A stretch of DNA of 64,000 bases from Phyto melanocephala. Lineage: Eukaryota > Arthropoda > Insecta > Diptera > Rhinophoridae. Made by a program: the position numbers and the translations under genes. This document shows, piece after piece, positions 12,262 to 24,587 of this stretch (within the stretch, counting starts at the first letter, position 1; each line of letters starts with the position of its first letter). The stretch lies in assembly GCA_941918925.1 (NCBI GenBank), contig OW799233.1, positions 6,130,001 to 6,194,000 on the forward strand, given 5' to 3'. The notes beneath the pieces are model-generated. The model saw only the letters and a list, made by a program, of their open reading frames with translations. It had not been told where the DNA came from and searched no databases.

Positions 12262-12298
<37 letters not shown>

Positions 12299-15200
12299 AA
12301 TAAAATTATATAGTAAACAAGTAAAAGTGCTATATTCGGCCGTGCCGAATCTGTATAATCTGGTATAATCTCACATCGTAGCTAAACCTATATTTCATGT
12401 TATACGCCATTTTTCCTTATTATTTCCGACGCCATCCTCGATTTGAATTTTTACGTAGTTAACTGTATTCTACTAGTCAAACCCTTTAATTTGATACCCA
12501 TATTGATGGGGTTAAAAAATTTTATCAGCCATTTTGTTTTAGACGCCATCTTGGATTTTACACTTTTTAATAATTTACTGTTTTCTACTGGGTTGAAGGA
12601 GTTACATCTTAAATTACCAGATTTGGTTCATATATAAATTTATTGTCCGCCATTTGGTAGTGACAATCAACATGAATTTTAATTTTTTTATAGGGCTTAT
12701 ATTGCGCTAGTCAAGTCCTTTCAGATATTGACTTTCTCGGTTGTGTAGAAACTGAAAAAATTTATTTTCGTTTGTAAATTTTTGGAACATATATTAAAAA
12801 ATTTCTATAACTTTACCGAAAAATAAAACAAATGATTATAAACATTGATTGTTAAAAACAATTATATCTGTTCTTATCGCTACCTAACTGGTGGCTAGAG
12901 CAGGACAATAATAGTGATAAAAATGAAAGATAATAACAAACAAAAAGTAAAAGGGTTGCTGTTTGGCAAAAATTTCAATCTAACTCATTGTGGTAAAAAT
13001 ATATGAAAAAGGAAAAACTTAAGTAGCTACCGAATTCAATTAACTTAAGTCCCGGGAGTTAAATAGATGATATTTACAACCAACATGCACCCACCGATCA
13101 AAGAGTGCTGATGATGAAATCGTAGCTGGTTTCGAAAATGCATTCCACTCGGCTAGTTGTCGGTAAAAATATAATTTTTCAGATTATTCTTTCATTTATC
13201 ACAAATAAAAAATTCTTTGTAACAATAAGAATGTTAATATTAACTCGAGCCTGATTAAAGATTAGAGCACGCTTTATCCAAATTTTTTTACAAATTTCTC
13301 TAGAAGCATATTATATCTACAAATAGTAGCAAAAGTACCTATAAATTATTCTATGACTGAAAAATTTTAATTTTGGTGGTAAAAATATGGGAAGAAACGG
13401 AGGCAGACGTGTTTATTTGCTCATATCTCAGAAAGTTATGGGGCGATATCGCTGAATTTCAATAGCGATTCATTCCCGGATATTTCCAAAAGATTGATAC
13501 CATACACAGGTCTGAGGAATATGTGGTTGCTTCTAAAAGTTGATTTCAACCAACACACGAACAGACGGTCAGGGGTTGATCGACTCCTCTATTCATAAGC
13601 TTTCAGAAAATATATACTTTATGGGGTCGAAAACGAAAATTGTAGAAATTACAAACGGAATGACGGATCACAGGTGAAGGGTATGAAAAGACTACCGTCA
13701 GATTATGATACTCGGTGTCGGTGATGACAAAGTTAATTTGAAGCAAATACTTTCAATTAGAATAAAAGGAATCAAATTTCTATTCATATCAACATTACGA
13801 AACATGAGAGAAAGCGTTAAGCTTTTTACCGAAAAATAATCGCTACTATCTTTTAAAAAATTATCAAAATAAAATCGCTTATATCCGAAAGGTTCTATAA
13901 CATATGGGTCAATTATCGATAGAAACCGAAACTTAGCTACACTGGTAGTTGCCTAAACAGGTACTACAGATGTTAACTGGGAACTAACAAAAATTTATCT
14001 TAATTTAAAATTATGTTTTTTCACATATTCAAATATTCACTGTTTCAGTTAATTTAGCCAAATGTGTTTTTTTTTGTATTCTCCTTACTCAACTCCCTTC
14101 ATTCGCTTGTTTTTTTAAATTTTTAGCTAAATAAAAAAATCAACGTAAAAAAAAACAACACCATACGATGAATATAAGAGAGACAGCAAACACATGCATT
14201 TAGCACTACTTAAGAGAGGGAGATGAAAAAGCGATTAAAAAAGTGATTTTTGTTGAAGATGTGTTTAAAAAAAAATTTGCTCAAATTTTCCTTAGTCGTC
14301 CAAGAACAACTTGTAATAAGTTTGGCAAATGTAGCAAATTTCACATAAACTAGCAAAAGTCGCCAATTTCGTAGTTTTTTTTGCGACCATTTAGGTATAT
14401 AAAAGTCAAAACTGATTTCAAATTACATATGAAATTCAGTTGCATAATTCACAATCTATAGTAGAAGTTATACGTCGTCGGATTTAACAACGGTGGTGCG
14501 ATTTAATAACTTTTAACGATTCGACAATTGTTAATTTTGTCGATAATTGTTGTTTGCACTAACAATTAAGCGAATCACAATCAAGTGGCATCTTTATAAA
14601 AAAAAAGTGCCAAAATAAATTCACCACTAACATTACCGGTAGCAACGCCATAGCCGAGAATTGTGCTGCAGTTATAAAAATCGCTCATTTACTTCAATGG
14701 TGTGGGTCAAAAGTGACGTCTGTGCACAGCTGTGTGTAAAAATAAAATAACCTTTTTGTTCACTATTAATTATTATGTATTTCCGTTTCTTAGATTTTAT
14801 TTATCGATCTGTATTACACTAGTATGCGACAAACCAAAGTGGTGGAATTTTATTTTTCCAATGGACATTCAATGATCAAAAAAGTTATTAAATTTTTACA
14901 CGCTGGCGTGTCTTGTGGCCCAGCTACGCTTTGTAACGTCGTACAAATACATCAGAGAATTAAAATTTTAAAATCTTCGTTTTTTTTCTTCTATAAGTTA
15001 AAGTAAGTTTCTTAGGTCATGTTCACCTCACATTAGGCACATGTTTGACAAAATAACTATGATATTAATTTAAATTTAGAAAAGTTGTAAAGAAAAATAA
15101 AAAAACATGTACTTATTAGATCAGAAATAAACACATTTTAGTGGTTACGTCTATTTTCTCAAATATTTGTTTAATGTGAACATGTCTTAATAATAACGTA

Positions 15201-18200
15201 TAACTTCTGCGATAGGTTTAAAATTGGGCAAAAAACCCTGTTTTAAAAACACACACGTATTAGTACACATACAAACATACATCTTCACATAAAAAAAAAA
15301 CGTTTTAAATATAAAATAAATTAACCATTTAAACCATAATCCTGTATTAGAATAAAACTTAATATCAAAATTAGTAAAACAAAAACATAAAACAGCAGAA
15401 TTATGAAACATAACGAAATGATTATGAATATAAAAATAATTTCAATATGTCATCACCTCAAGCGCAAACCATTTTAAATAGTAATAAAAAATAAATTCTA
15501 TAATTTAATGTTAGTGCTACATACATTCGGCCGTGCCGAATCTGATATAATCTTGCACCATTATGTGTGCATAGATTCCAGTTTTAAAACGTATAATATC
15601 GTCTTCTTGCTTTATTTTTTTTACGCCATCTTTGATTTTTAATTTTTACATAGTGTTTATAACAGAATTCTACTAGATGGGGGCGAGGTAAAAAAATATT
15701 CGCCATTTAGTTTCGGACCTCATCTTTTTCAGATTTGAAATTTTTTTTAATACCAATATTGTAGGGGTTTAAGGGGTAAATTTTTAATAACTGGATTTGA
15801 CCCACATATGTATATATTTCTGATATATATGTATGTATGGGTTCAGATAGTCAGGCCTAGTATTTAATACACATATCGACTCCGTCCGTCGGTTGTGTAG
15901 AAAATCGATTTTATTTTGTAAATTTTAGGAAAAACACCGAAGAGTTGAATTTTAGTGTTTAAGTTTAAACCCCATTGGTAAGTTTTTCCCAGCAATAAAT
16001 TTCGAGGCTACGGCTTGTAATTTGATATTTAAAAATTATTTGGGAACTAGAATAACTTTGTATATTTTTTTTTAAATAATTTTTGACTCTTTAGCTCGAA
16101 GAAATAAAAACAATATATCGATATAAAAAGACCGAAGAAATTTACACAATATAATTTTTGACTATAACTTTGCCGATAAGCAACCGATTTGTATAAAAAT
16201 AAAAAAAAACAGAAGCAGGCTCATTTATTTGTTCATATCTCAAAATGTTATGGGACAATTGTGCTAGTTTTAATTCATTTTCCTTTTCGAATATTTCTAA
16301 AAGGCTGGAAGGGTTTCTTATAATTGATTTCTTTACTCATAAACTTTTACGAAATATCTGTGGTTTTCATGGGAAACCGCGCACGTCATACGCAAACGAC
16401 ATACGCGAAAACCACATCACCACGTTAAATTTGAAATAAATGAATGAATATTGTAGAAATTGCAAACGGATTGACGAAGCTAAATATTCTTTTGGCACCA
16501 CAAGTAATGGGTACAAGGCGAATTACGACATTTGCTAATGATCGAAATTTTACTCAAACGTTTGAGTTCGCTGTGCTTTTGGTTTAGAGATTCTTATAAG
16601 AATTTGTCCCTAGACCTTCCCAAACATAAACTGGAAAAATGTTAAATTTTTTTTATCTACTTTGAAATGATTACCATGTTAGTTAGGGCGGTTTGCGCTG
16701 TAGGTTACGATCTGTACTATAACATAGCGGGAGAAAAACAATAAAATAAAGAAATAAATGGGTTTGTTAACAGTTAACTTAATGAATAATTCTTGCTAAA
16801 ACTAAGGCAATGTATAGTGAGTGTATTTTGTGCAGTAACCAAATAAATTGCAATTAATTTGTTTTATGATTCGATTATGGATTTCAACCGAACTTTGTTG
16901 CGTTGCTAGCTGCCAACTACAACATCAAAGTGGCAAATATAATTTTTTTTTGTGTTCTTTTTGTATGCAAAGAAAAATATATAAAAACTGTATTTTTATA
17001 TAATTTGTTGTTGTTTTATTTAAACAAAGATTTTTTTTCCACAGTCACAAGATGTTTTTTTTTTAATTCTCGCAAACAAATTATTTTGAAATTTATTTGC
17101 AAATAAATGTTTGTGCGGTCCACGCATGAACATATTGTCGTTCGCAAATTATTGTGTTCTATACCGCAAAATAGGAAAAAAAATTGAGATAAGACTGACT
17201 TTTGTAGGGAAACTTTTAATATCTATCGATCGGTGTAATCGCTTTGCTGTTATCATTTCTTGTTTTCGAAATATGAGACATCAACGTTGAGCTATACAAT
17301 GGTGCAGCTCACTTGGGTCAATTCAATTGATCCCATTGTGATACCTGAATAGAAAAGTATGAATAGAATAGAAAACAGAGAAGAGAAGCAGACAACACCA
17401 GAGTCTTTGGCGGGAATCGAACCCGCAACCCACAAACTAGCAGACCAGCACACTACTGACTAGTCCATCTGGGCTATAAATACTTTTGAAATAAACAAGA
17501 CAATTTTAAAAGGGATTTACCAATAAAACATTTTTGTCATATAGAACACAATAATTTACAAATCACGATATGATGTTGACAATAGAATTTGACAATTGAG
17601 CACATAATTTTTTCCAAGTTTATTACGCTTGGAGACTCCCCAGTAATACAATTTTTGGCTATTGGCAAATTCACTAATGTTCAGTTGCTGTCCATAATCG
17701 ATCTATAAATAGAATGTGGATCATTGTAGTATACAAAACTTATGACAGATGATTATTAAATGAAAAAATAAATAATGAAAAAATGTAACAAATAAAAGGT
17801 GGAGAGAATAAAAAAGAAAAAGAGAGCGAAACAAAAATATAATATTATAAAACCGTTTTATGAACTAGAAAAGACGCTAACCCGTTTTTTGCTGCCGCCA
17901 ACTTGGTTCAACCCGCCATTGGACTGACCAGCAGCATGACCTGTTGCTGAGCTGAGGTCCAAGCTTGTTATACCATCAATACTATTGACGCTGTCAGTGT
18001 TGGTGGTCAAGATATTGCCATTTGTTTGTTTGTTCTTCGAACGTTGCTTATAAAAATTGGCAGTGGCCGAGGCTGAATGCACCAAGACGCTTCCGTTCGA
18101 TTCGTTATTAAGCTTACGTGAAGGTGTGTCGCCATTGCTGGCTAAATGGTTATTATTATTACTAGTACTAGATCTATGCTTATGATTACTAGAAGTATCA

Positions 18201-21200
18201 TCATCATCACAGTTTGTTTGATTCGTTTGATTCGATAAGGCGGACGCCGATAGAGCTGGGCTACTACGGCAGGTTGACATTTGAGAAATCATCTTGCCAG
18301 CGAGAAAGTCATCAGTATCGCTATTGGAAGAGCTAACCAAGACTGCAGCAACTGCGTCATCTTTGTCCTTATTTAATTCACAGCCATTGTTATTATTATT
18401 ATTATTAGTAGAAGTATGAGCAGTTGTTGAGATGAGTTGTTTGCGTTGGCGATGCTGCATTTCGGGATTATCGGCAGTGGCCAAAGCTGGTGGAGTAGCA
18501 GTTGGGGCGCCAGCGCCACATTCAACGTCTGCATCCTCCTTGTCCGAATTGCTATTTTTACGTTTGGTTTCGTCACCACCACGTTTCGAGCGGAAGAGCT
18601 ATATTTTTTATACGAAAAATTTAATTTTTTTAATTATAGAAATTTTGTACAGGAAAATTTCAATTTCGAGGGCGTTAAACATAATTTTGAGTTTATGATA
18701 GTATTGGTGGTGGTGGCGTCGGTAGTCATAGTTGCAGCAGTAGAGAAGGTGATTTATTTTATTTAAGTTTTATGAAATCACACATTCAATAGGAGAAAAA
18801 AGTATACAAAAAAAAAATAAAAAATCGCATTAAAACGATTGGACAAACAAGATTCATTTAATCATTATCATTATTTTTATCATCATCGTTTTTATCATAA
18901 TCATCATTAGTTAAGTTTTCTTTATGTTTTTGTTGTTTGAAAATAATTAATATGATGGCGTTACAATATACTTTATTCTTTTTAATGAATAACAAATAAT
19001 TCAACATTTTATAAAGTTTTTAGGTGGAAGTCAACAGGATGTAGGAAAAGGAATTATAAAAAAAAGGGGAAAAAATTATATTACGAAATGTTAACGAAAG
19101 CTGTGCAACGCTGAGGCCAAAAATAATAGCTGTGATTACAAGTGATTTATATGGTTGTAGTATATAGTTTTCCAATAAGAACGGCTAGATATTGACAGTT
19201 TGAGGAGACCATGTTTTATTTTGGTGACATCTCTTAAATTGAGGAACAAGTTACAAATGTTCAAGTTAAAATTATTAATGCGTTTGTTTGTTTTTCGTCC
19301 AACCCTTGTTTGGTTAATCCATGGCTAGTTAAATCAAAACGAATATAAATATGTGCAAACGTTGCACGTATTGCGACAATTTTATGGCAGATGCGGTGGC
19401 CGTTGAAAATCAACTCTTAAACTTTTATTGGACAAATTGAACATATTTGACAAATTCGTTGATAACTAATTTCTTTAAGCCCAAATTAAACGACAATATG
19501 TTACTGCTGTACGGCTCTACATGCCACAAGATCTATTTATTTTAGTCTGGCTTTTTTGAGGGGCTCAGCAGCAATTGGATAAAATATAACCTCTCACTCT
19601 CTCTGTGTTAACTAGCGAAGTCGTGAAGCACCTTAGACACAGAGCTTGTTTAGAAAATTTTAACGTTGATCCGTCCTTATTGGATACCCGTGTAAAAATT
19701 GCCGTAATAAAGTCGTAAATTTTTTTTCTCGATTGCAAAAAGTTCTCGTTCATGGCGTTAGAAGGAACAAAAATATATTGCAACATAAGATAGAGTGGAG
19801 CAAATGTTAAGAAAAACATAAACATAAAACTATTAAACAATATTAGTTACAATTATCAGATTATATTGTTCAAGGTATTAGTGAGTGTCAATTAGACAGC
19901 AATTAAGCACGTTTGTAAAATATGATTTTTAAGTTGTCTAGTGTCTGTAGGTCTTTACAAATAACTGCACGAACTAAAAATTGTTTAATTTTAAATCAGT
20001 AGTATTTTTGTTATTGTAGCAGTTTGTTTCATTACACATATGATCCCGAAATGTCTTTGAAAAAATATTTTTATCATTGAAGAACTTTCTATGTCTAATA
20101 ATAAAACATTGTTCACACAAAATCCGGTAGGATTCAAAAAGCGTTTTTACAAAACCCATTGATAATACTGGTATGCCTTTTTAATACTTATATAATGAGC
20201 CGTTGATAAGATTTCAACCATATCGTGGGGTGTGTCGTAGCCTAAGTAAAAAAAATGTAAATGGGAGTTTTGTGATACACCATTTTGTTTTAGACGCCAT
20301 CTTAGATTTTAAATTTTTTATAATAGGTCGATTCCATATTGAGGGGTTGTAACAAATATGTTATTCGCCATTTTGTTTCGGACGCCATGTTGTTTTAATT
20401 TTTTTTTCGCATATAATGTATTCTACCAGCCAAGCCCTTTTATTTAATTTAATCCGCCAGTTGTTCAAAACCTAAAAAAATTTAATTTCGTTTGTAAATT
20501 TCTTACAAACCGATTTTATTTTTTTTTTTACTAGAATAACTTAAAAAAAGTCTACGACTGACAATCCGATATTTCTATCATATTTATTGATTAGGAGTTG
20601 CAGACAATTCCTCTATTAAAGAAAATATGTTTTTCAAAATAATTTTTGCCTATAACTTTATTGATTCGTGACCGATTTATACAGAATAAATACGCATATG
20701 TTTATAAATCAAACGAAAGCTGAAAGACGTTAATTTCCCTATTCATAAGGTTTCAGCAAATATATGCTTTATAGGGCCGCAAACGCATTTCGTAAAAATT
20801 GCAAACGGAATGTCAAAGCTACATAAACTCTTACTGCCAGAGGAAGATGGTATAACTAACTAATAGCTAACGAAACGAAATTACTGGGTTTAAAATAATA
20901 TATCAATAGGCCTTTATAAACGTTTTTAACCTCTTTTAAATTGTCACTGTTTCCCAATAGAGTTTTGGTCTAATTTAGCTTTTAAAGTGATAAGATCGTT
21001 GAAATACAAAAACATATGAACGTTTACAGCATCTTAAATTAAAAAAATAATGCCAAAATAATAGTTAAAAACGAAAGACATCTAATTAAAAAAAATTGTC
21101 AATTTGAAAAAAGTTTCCAAATCAGATGGATAAAATACGAAATAGATTTTATGTGAACAATATTTTGAAACAACCTAATAACAATTTTCATATTTTTAAA

Positions 21201-24150
21201 TAATTTCTCATAAAATCTGTTAGACAAAGAAATTTTTGTTTCCTAATTGTAAAGTTTTGAAAGTTTGTTACGAAATAGGTAAAAAATTAGTAAATTTTGA
21301 GATGATAAATGGTATGAAATTAAACGAATGAAAAGAAAAGGAAGTAAATAGCATTTCTATATAAAGTGTCCCGAATTATTGTTCATTAATTTTTGTTCCC
21401 CCTACAAAACCGCTTCATGCAATGTTAATTTAAATATATGAGCTTTTTACATACAACAAATTATAGATTTATAATATTTTTACAAAATTTCCAACAGTAT
21501 TTTTCAACTTTAAAGAAAATAAAATTTAAAACTTAATAAAAAAATAAATAACTTAAAACTAAAATAAAAAAAGGCCACTACAAAGAAGTGTTAACAAACT
21601 ATGGTCACACGAGGAAGAAAGTAGGTGCGTGTGTGTGTTTTTTTTTTGTATGTACATGCATGCAAATTCGAAAATGTAAATAAAAACAAAAGAAAAAATG
21701 TGTTTTAGCAAATACGTTTGTAGTTTTTGAGGAGTAACCAACACTGAATGTGAAAAACGAACAACGAACACAAACAACTTACCTCATCTTCACGTTTACG
21801 CAAATCCGACTGAACTTCTTCCAATTCTTCTTGAGCATCGGTGGCTTTCATGAAATAACCTTCGTAGATCATTTTTAAACCAAAAATGGCAAACAACGCC
21901 GTTGAAATGTAATATGTATAGACCTTAGGAATAATGGTAGCAGCCATGCCAAACACCACCGATAAAATGGTCATCAAAGCCAGGGCTGTTATGGCACCCG
22001 TAAAGACAACTAAGCGTGGATGACGCATGGCCATTATGGCTGCTATGAAAAATGTCTTATCACCTAACTCTGTAAATAGAATTACAGAGATGGACGCAGT
22101 AAATGCGTCCAAAAAGCCGGTGTTGCCGTTGGTCTCCTTGGTCGTATCAGCATTTGGCAAATCATTGGCCACATCAAATTGCTCATCTTTAACTAAAACT
22201 CCTTGATCAGCGGCAGACTTCTGGTCGGGTAGAAAGCAAAAGAAAAAATTTGTAATCAAAGATATTTTTAATGTTTTTTTTTCAGTTTTTCTAAAATTTA
22301 AAATTTATTACACCTACAAATGTACATTATTACCTAAATTTTTTTTTTTAATTTTTTTAGAATTCATTATAAATCATTTTTATTCAGTCTTAAGTTAATT
22401 CGCTAAGTAACACCAAATTTCAAAAGAGCCATTAGCCTTTTAGGTTCTCATAGATTGTGTTAAGGAGAGTAAAACTACGTTTTTACTTTTTTCCTATTGC
22501 TATCCCTCTCAAAGATAAATGCTGTTCAAAAAAGTACTAAAATTCAGTTTTTACTCATTTTATCCCCTTAAAACTCGAAATTTCCAAAAAGTACCAGACA
22601 CCTATCCAATTATTTTAAACAGGCTCTTTGGTTCTTTCTGAATTTTTGTTATATCTTGATTAAGCCCGGAAATACTGAGTTATCGATTTTACCCTTTTTT
22701 ACCCGTAAACCGCAAACCGGATTTTGTGCAAACTTCACATAAACCATCTACAAACATTTGGTTCGGATAAATGAGCCCGTTCTTGAGTTATAAAATTACA
22801 AAGAAAAGTGGCATTGATTTTTATATATATAGATATATGTATTTAAAAAAAGTTCGAATAAATATTAATTTATTTATTACAATTCTTTTATGGGCCATTA
22901 TTATAACTTAGGATTAGTTAAAGGTAGGATTTTAACAGTCGGATGAACAATTTTCCATTATCAAATCTTCTCTTTAATCTAAAGTAAGCGGAAGGTTGAG
23001 ACAAGTTCATTCAACCTAATAAGTTAAATTGAAGTTGAACTAATGGTAAACTGTCTATTCCACCGACAAAATCCTACCGTTAACTAAAGCCAAGTTGTAA
23101 TAATGACCCTAAACCTAAAATATTTTAGTTTTAAAAAATTTAGCCAGAAACCTTTTAATATTTTATTGTATTAAAAATTATTTAATAAATCAACATAAAT
23201 ATCTGTCATAAATTTTACATTTTTTCAGAGTTAAGGGTGGGGTTGAAGGGGGAAAATTTTTAACTACTACATTTGACCAATATAAAAATTTATTTACGTT
23301 ATTTTGTAATGACGGTCATCATAGATTTCAAATTGTTTTATGTTGGAGTTTTTTTACATTCTGCTAGTCAAGACCACAAATTCGCCCTCTCGGTTTTTAA
23401 TAGTTTTATTTTCTCCCTTACACAACGAAAACCCTGCAGACAACTCGATAAGATACACGCATGTAAATTATACTTTATCTCCATAATGGACTAGTGTGAA
23501 GATCGCCCAAATGTATGAAGATAACATTGCGATAACCTAGGGCTAAACCATACCCAGCTATAACTATTTCTTGTCACTATTTGTGACACTAATACAATTG
23601 TTGAAACAAGAACACTTGTCGCTTAATTACAAATTCTTATTTGAAAAGGGCTTGGTCCATTACTGCATTATATAGGAGCATGGTGTAACTAGTCCGTTTC
23701 AGCAACAATCGACGAAGTAGTCCAATATTTACTGCAGGGTTTACACCATCATGGGGGTTTCAAAAAGTTGATTTCAACGCTTACACGGACGGACAGACGA
23801 TCATGACTTCTCTATCTATAAGAATTCAGAATACATATACTTTTTGCGATCGCAAATTAATAAGTAATGTAGAAATTACAAACAGAATGATGAACTTATA
23901 CACTCTCATGTAAAGTGCATAATAATGCCTTTTTTTAAACACGAAAACACTAATACTTAAATGTACTTACGGCTTGCATTTCCATTGCCTGTCCAGTTTC
24001 ATCACCATATCTCAGTTCTATCTCTGCCAAACAAATTGTAGAAAATGTTAAAACCGTCATCAATGCTAGTAACATGTGCCATTTAGCTGAACGTTTTAAA
24101 TAGACATTGTGTCTAGTGGTATGCCAAAAATATGATTGATTCTGTGACAT
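10086..24150 (-). CDS. TMEM165: TMEM165/GDT1-family Golgi cation transporter
   Basis: Four exons on the minus strand, all joined in phase 0: 24150-23971, 22220-21783, 10520-10338 and 10265-10086, giving 326 residues (human TMEM165 has 324). Donors are GTAAGT, GTAAGT and GTGGGT, and all acceptors end in AG. Both signature motifs of the family (E-x-G-D-K/R-S/T) are present: FTELGDKTFF (E111-T116) in exon 2 and LAEWGDRSQLTT (E251-S256) in exon 3. Residues 26-42 form a hydrophobic leader, and hydrophobic segments surround each motif. A charged loop (AQEELEEVQSDLRKREDE) divides the two halves. The family exchanges Mn2+/Ca2+ for H+ in the Golgi and supports glycosylation; the acidic motif residues line the ion path. 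An extra exon may lie in the central loop (see 17882-18598). Confidence 0.92.
10887..11760 (+). repeat. Old Helentron-like copy in TMEM165 intron
   Basis: Starts near the TTCGGCCGTGCCGAA hairpin and ends with the diverged core (GACTCCCCTATTCATAAGG, ATATACTTTACGGGGTCGG, CACTCACTGTGAAGG). Internal GCCATTTTG / GACGCCATCTTG words recur and are shared with the copies near 12316, 15523 and 20204, marking a separate older subfamily. Confidence 0.6.
11920..12297 (+). CDS. Possible small two-exon gene or retrocopy, unidentified
   Basis: On the strand opposite TMEM165, inside its intron, 11920-12012 and 12072-12227 join across a 59-bp intron (GTTAAT...TTTTTTATTGTAG) to give 82 residues: MPLKISKIHFRPQC at the start and DIDGFTKEK at the end. 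A signal-like AATAAA overlaps the start of an uninterrupted run of 34 A (12264-12297), which looks like an inserted poly(A) tail. I do not recognise the protein. It may be a partially processed retrocopy of the 3' end of a larger gene (another frame is open upstream of 11997), or chance. Low confidence. Confidence 0.3.
12316..13690 (+). repeat. Helentron-like copy, family A relative, TMEM165 intron
   Basis: Begins ACAAGTAAAAGTGCTATATTCGG and ends with the diverged core and CACAGGTGAAGGGTAT near 13680. It contains the CGCCATCTTGGATTTTA words of the old subfamily and one GTCY-like remnant (ACACGAACAGACGGTC). It starts about 18 bp after the poly(A) run of the preceding feature. Confidence 0.6.
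13691..15522. other. TMEM165 intron, nothing firm
   Basis: AT-rich. A short plus-strand frame at 14824-15006 faintly resembles a transposase N-terminus, but this is not enough to call. No TIR or array was found. Confidence 0.4.
15523..16515 (+). repeat. Old Helentron-like copy in TMEM165 intron
   Basis: Starts near ATTCGGCCGTGCCGAATCTG at 15527 and carries the GCCATCTTTGATTTTTAA and CACCGAAG words of the same subfamily. It ends in a degraded core (GTAGAAATTGCAAACGGATTGACG) near 16480. Confidence 0.5.
17131..17572. repeat. Inverted-repeat element enclosing a SINE
   Basis: Arms at 17131-17162 and 17541-17572 are inverted copies sharing AAATTATTGTGTTCTAT and a CATAT end. The tRNA-derived SINE lies between them. 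No protein is seen. Confidence 0.4.
17305..17475 (-). mobile_element. tRNA-derived SINE
   Basis: On the minus strand the first ~75 nt read as a degenerate tRNA: AGCCCAGATGGACTAGTCAG at the 5' end with an A-box-like stretch, then a perfect B box (GGGTTCGATTCCC) at the expected spacing. A non-tRNA body follows, with a TATTCTATTC repeat and a TGGGATCAATT/AATTGACCCA hairpin near 17314-17335. The acceptor arms do not pair, so this is not a working tRNA gene. The 3' boundary is approximate. Confidence 0.65.
17882..18598 (-). CDS. TMEM165: Likely cassette exon of TMEM165, low-complexity loop insert
   Basis: A 717-nt open stretch (239 codons) on the minus strand between TMEM165 exons 2 and 3. It starts after an AG (ATATAG|CTCTTCCGC) and ends before a GT (AAACGG|GTTAGC), phase 0 at both edges, so it can be included or skipped without changing frame. 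Encoded residues are polar and disordered: RSKRGGDETKRK, a run of seven Asn, CDDDDTSSNHKH, many Ser/Thr, and a basic end GGSKKR. No domain is recognised. Inclusion would give a 565-residue protein with a greatly enlarged central loop. Codon use looks coding (CAG, GGC, ACG and GCC present in an otherwise very AT-rich intron). The weak polypyrimidine tract and non-canonical GTTAGC donor fit regulated splicing. Alternatively it is an exon of an unrelated nested gene. Confidence 0.6.
20204..20835 (+). repeat. Old Helentron-like copy in TMEM165 intron
   Basis: Diverged copy with the GACGCCATCTTAGATTTTAA and GCCATTTTGTTTCGG words, ending with CCCTATTCATAAGG, a mutated ATATATGCTTTATAGGGCCG core and AACGGAATGTCAAAGC. 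The leading hairpin is lost. Confidence 0.45.
22892..23109. mobile_element. Foldback MITE, 218 bp, TMEM165 intron 1
   Basis: Left arm GGGCCATTATTATAACTTAG...GGTAGGATTTT and right arm AAAATCCTACC...CAAGTTGTAATAATGACCC pair over about 50 bp with some mismatches. No protein. The ends resemble the GGGCCGTATT foldback at 3301. Confidence 0.6.
23225..23925 (+). repeat. Degraded Helentron-like remnant
   Basis: Keeps GTTGATTTCAACGCTTACAC, a GGACGGACAGACGAT GTCY stub and a mutated core (TATACTTTTTGCGATCGC, GTAGAAATTACAAACAG). End hairpins are not recognisable. Confidence 0.4.
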
Positions 24151-24587
24151 ATTTTGGCTGTATTGATGATAATTATTATTGCTTAAAATACTATAGAAGT
24201 AGTAAATAATTTTAATTATTCTGTTTTCACAATTTAACTCTTTAGAGCGTCAATTATCACAGTGGAGTAATAGTTAACAATTTTTTTGCTTACTTTTTTA
24301 AAATTCTTATTTAAAAAAAATGGGAAACACGTTCTTAATACTTTGAGTGCTGAAATAAGAAAGAATTAAGAAAAAATGATTTAATTAATTTTATTTTTAA
24401 TTTAGCTACATATGTACATATGTATGTGTACATATTTACTAAGTATAGTCGCCTTTAGACAACGACAAATTTTATCAGAAATCCCTTGTTGATTTAAATG
24501 CCAAGATAAGACATAAAAAAAAAAAATAAAATATTAATAACTTTGTTTACGTTACTGAGTGCGAGTAATTATGTATATTGAGTTAAC
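24151..24587. other. TMEM165 upstream region
   Basis: Would contain the promoter and 5'UTR of the minus-strand TMEM165 gene. No clear TATA/Inr pair was identified; a CATATGTACATATGTATGTG microsatellite lies near 24410. Confidence 0.4.

Noticed and set aside
14824..15006. Frame MRQTKVVEFYFSNGHSMIKK as a transposase N-terminus
   Set aside because: Only the first ~20 residues look transposase-like; there is no second motif and no TIR.
17400..17475. Minus-strand tRNA gene
   Set aside because: The B box is perfect but acceptor and anticodon stems do not pair, and a SINE body follows.
18437..18766. Plus-strand frames opposite the TMEM165 cassette
   Set aside because: Shadows of the minus-strand exon; no motif, and they run through the acceptor into intron sequence.
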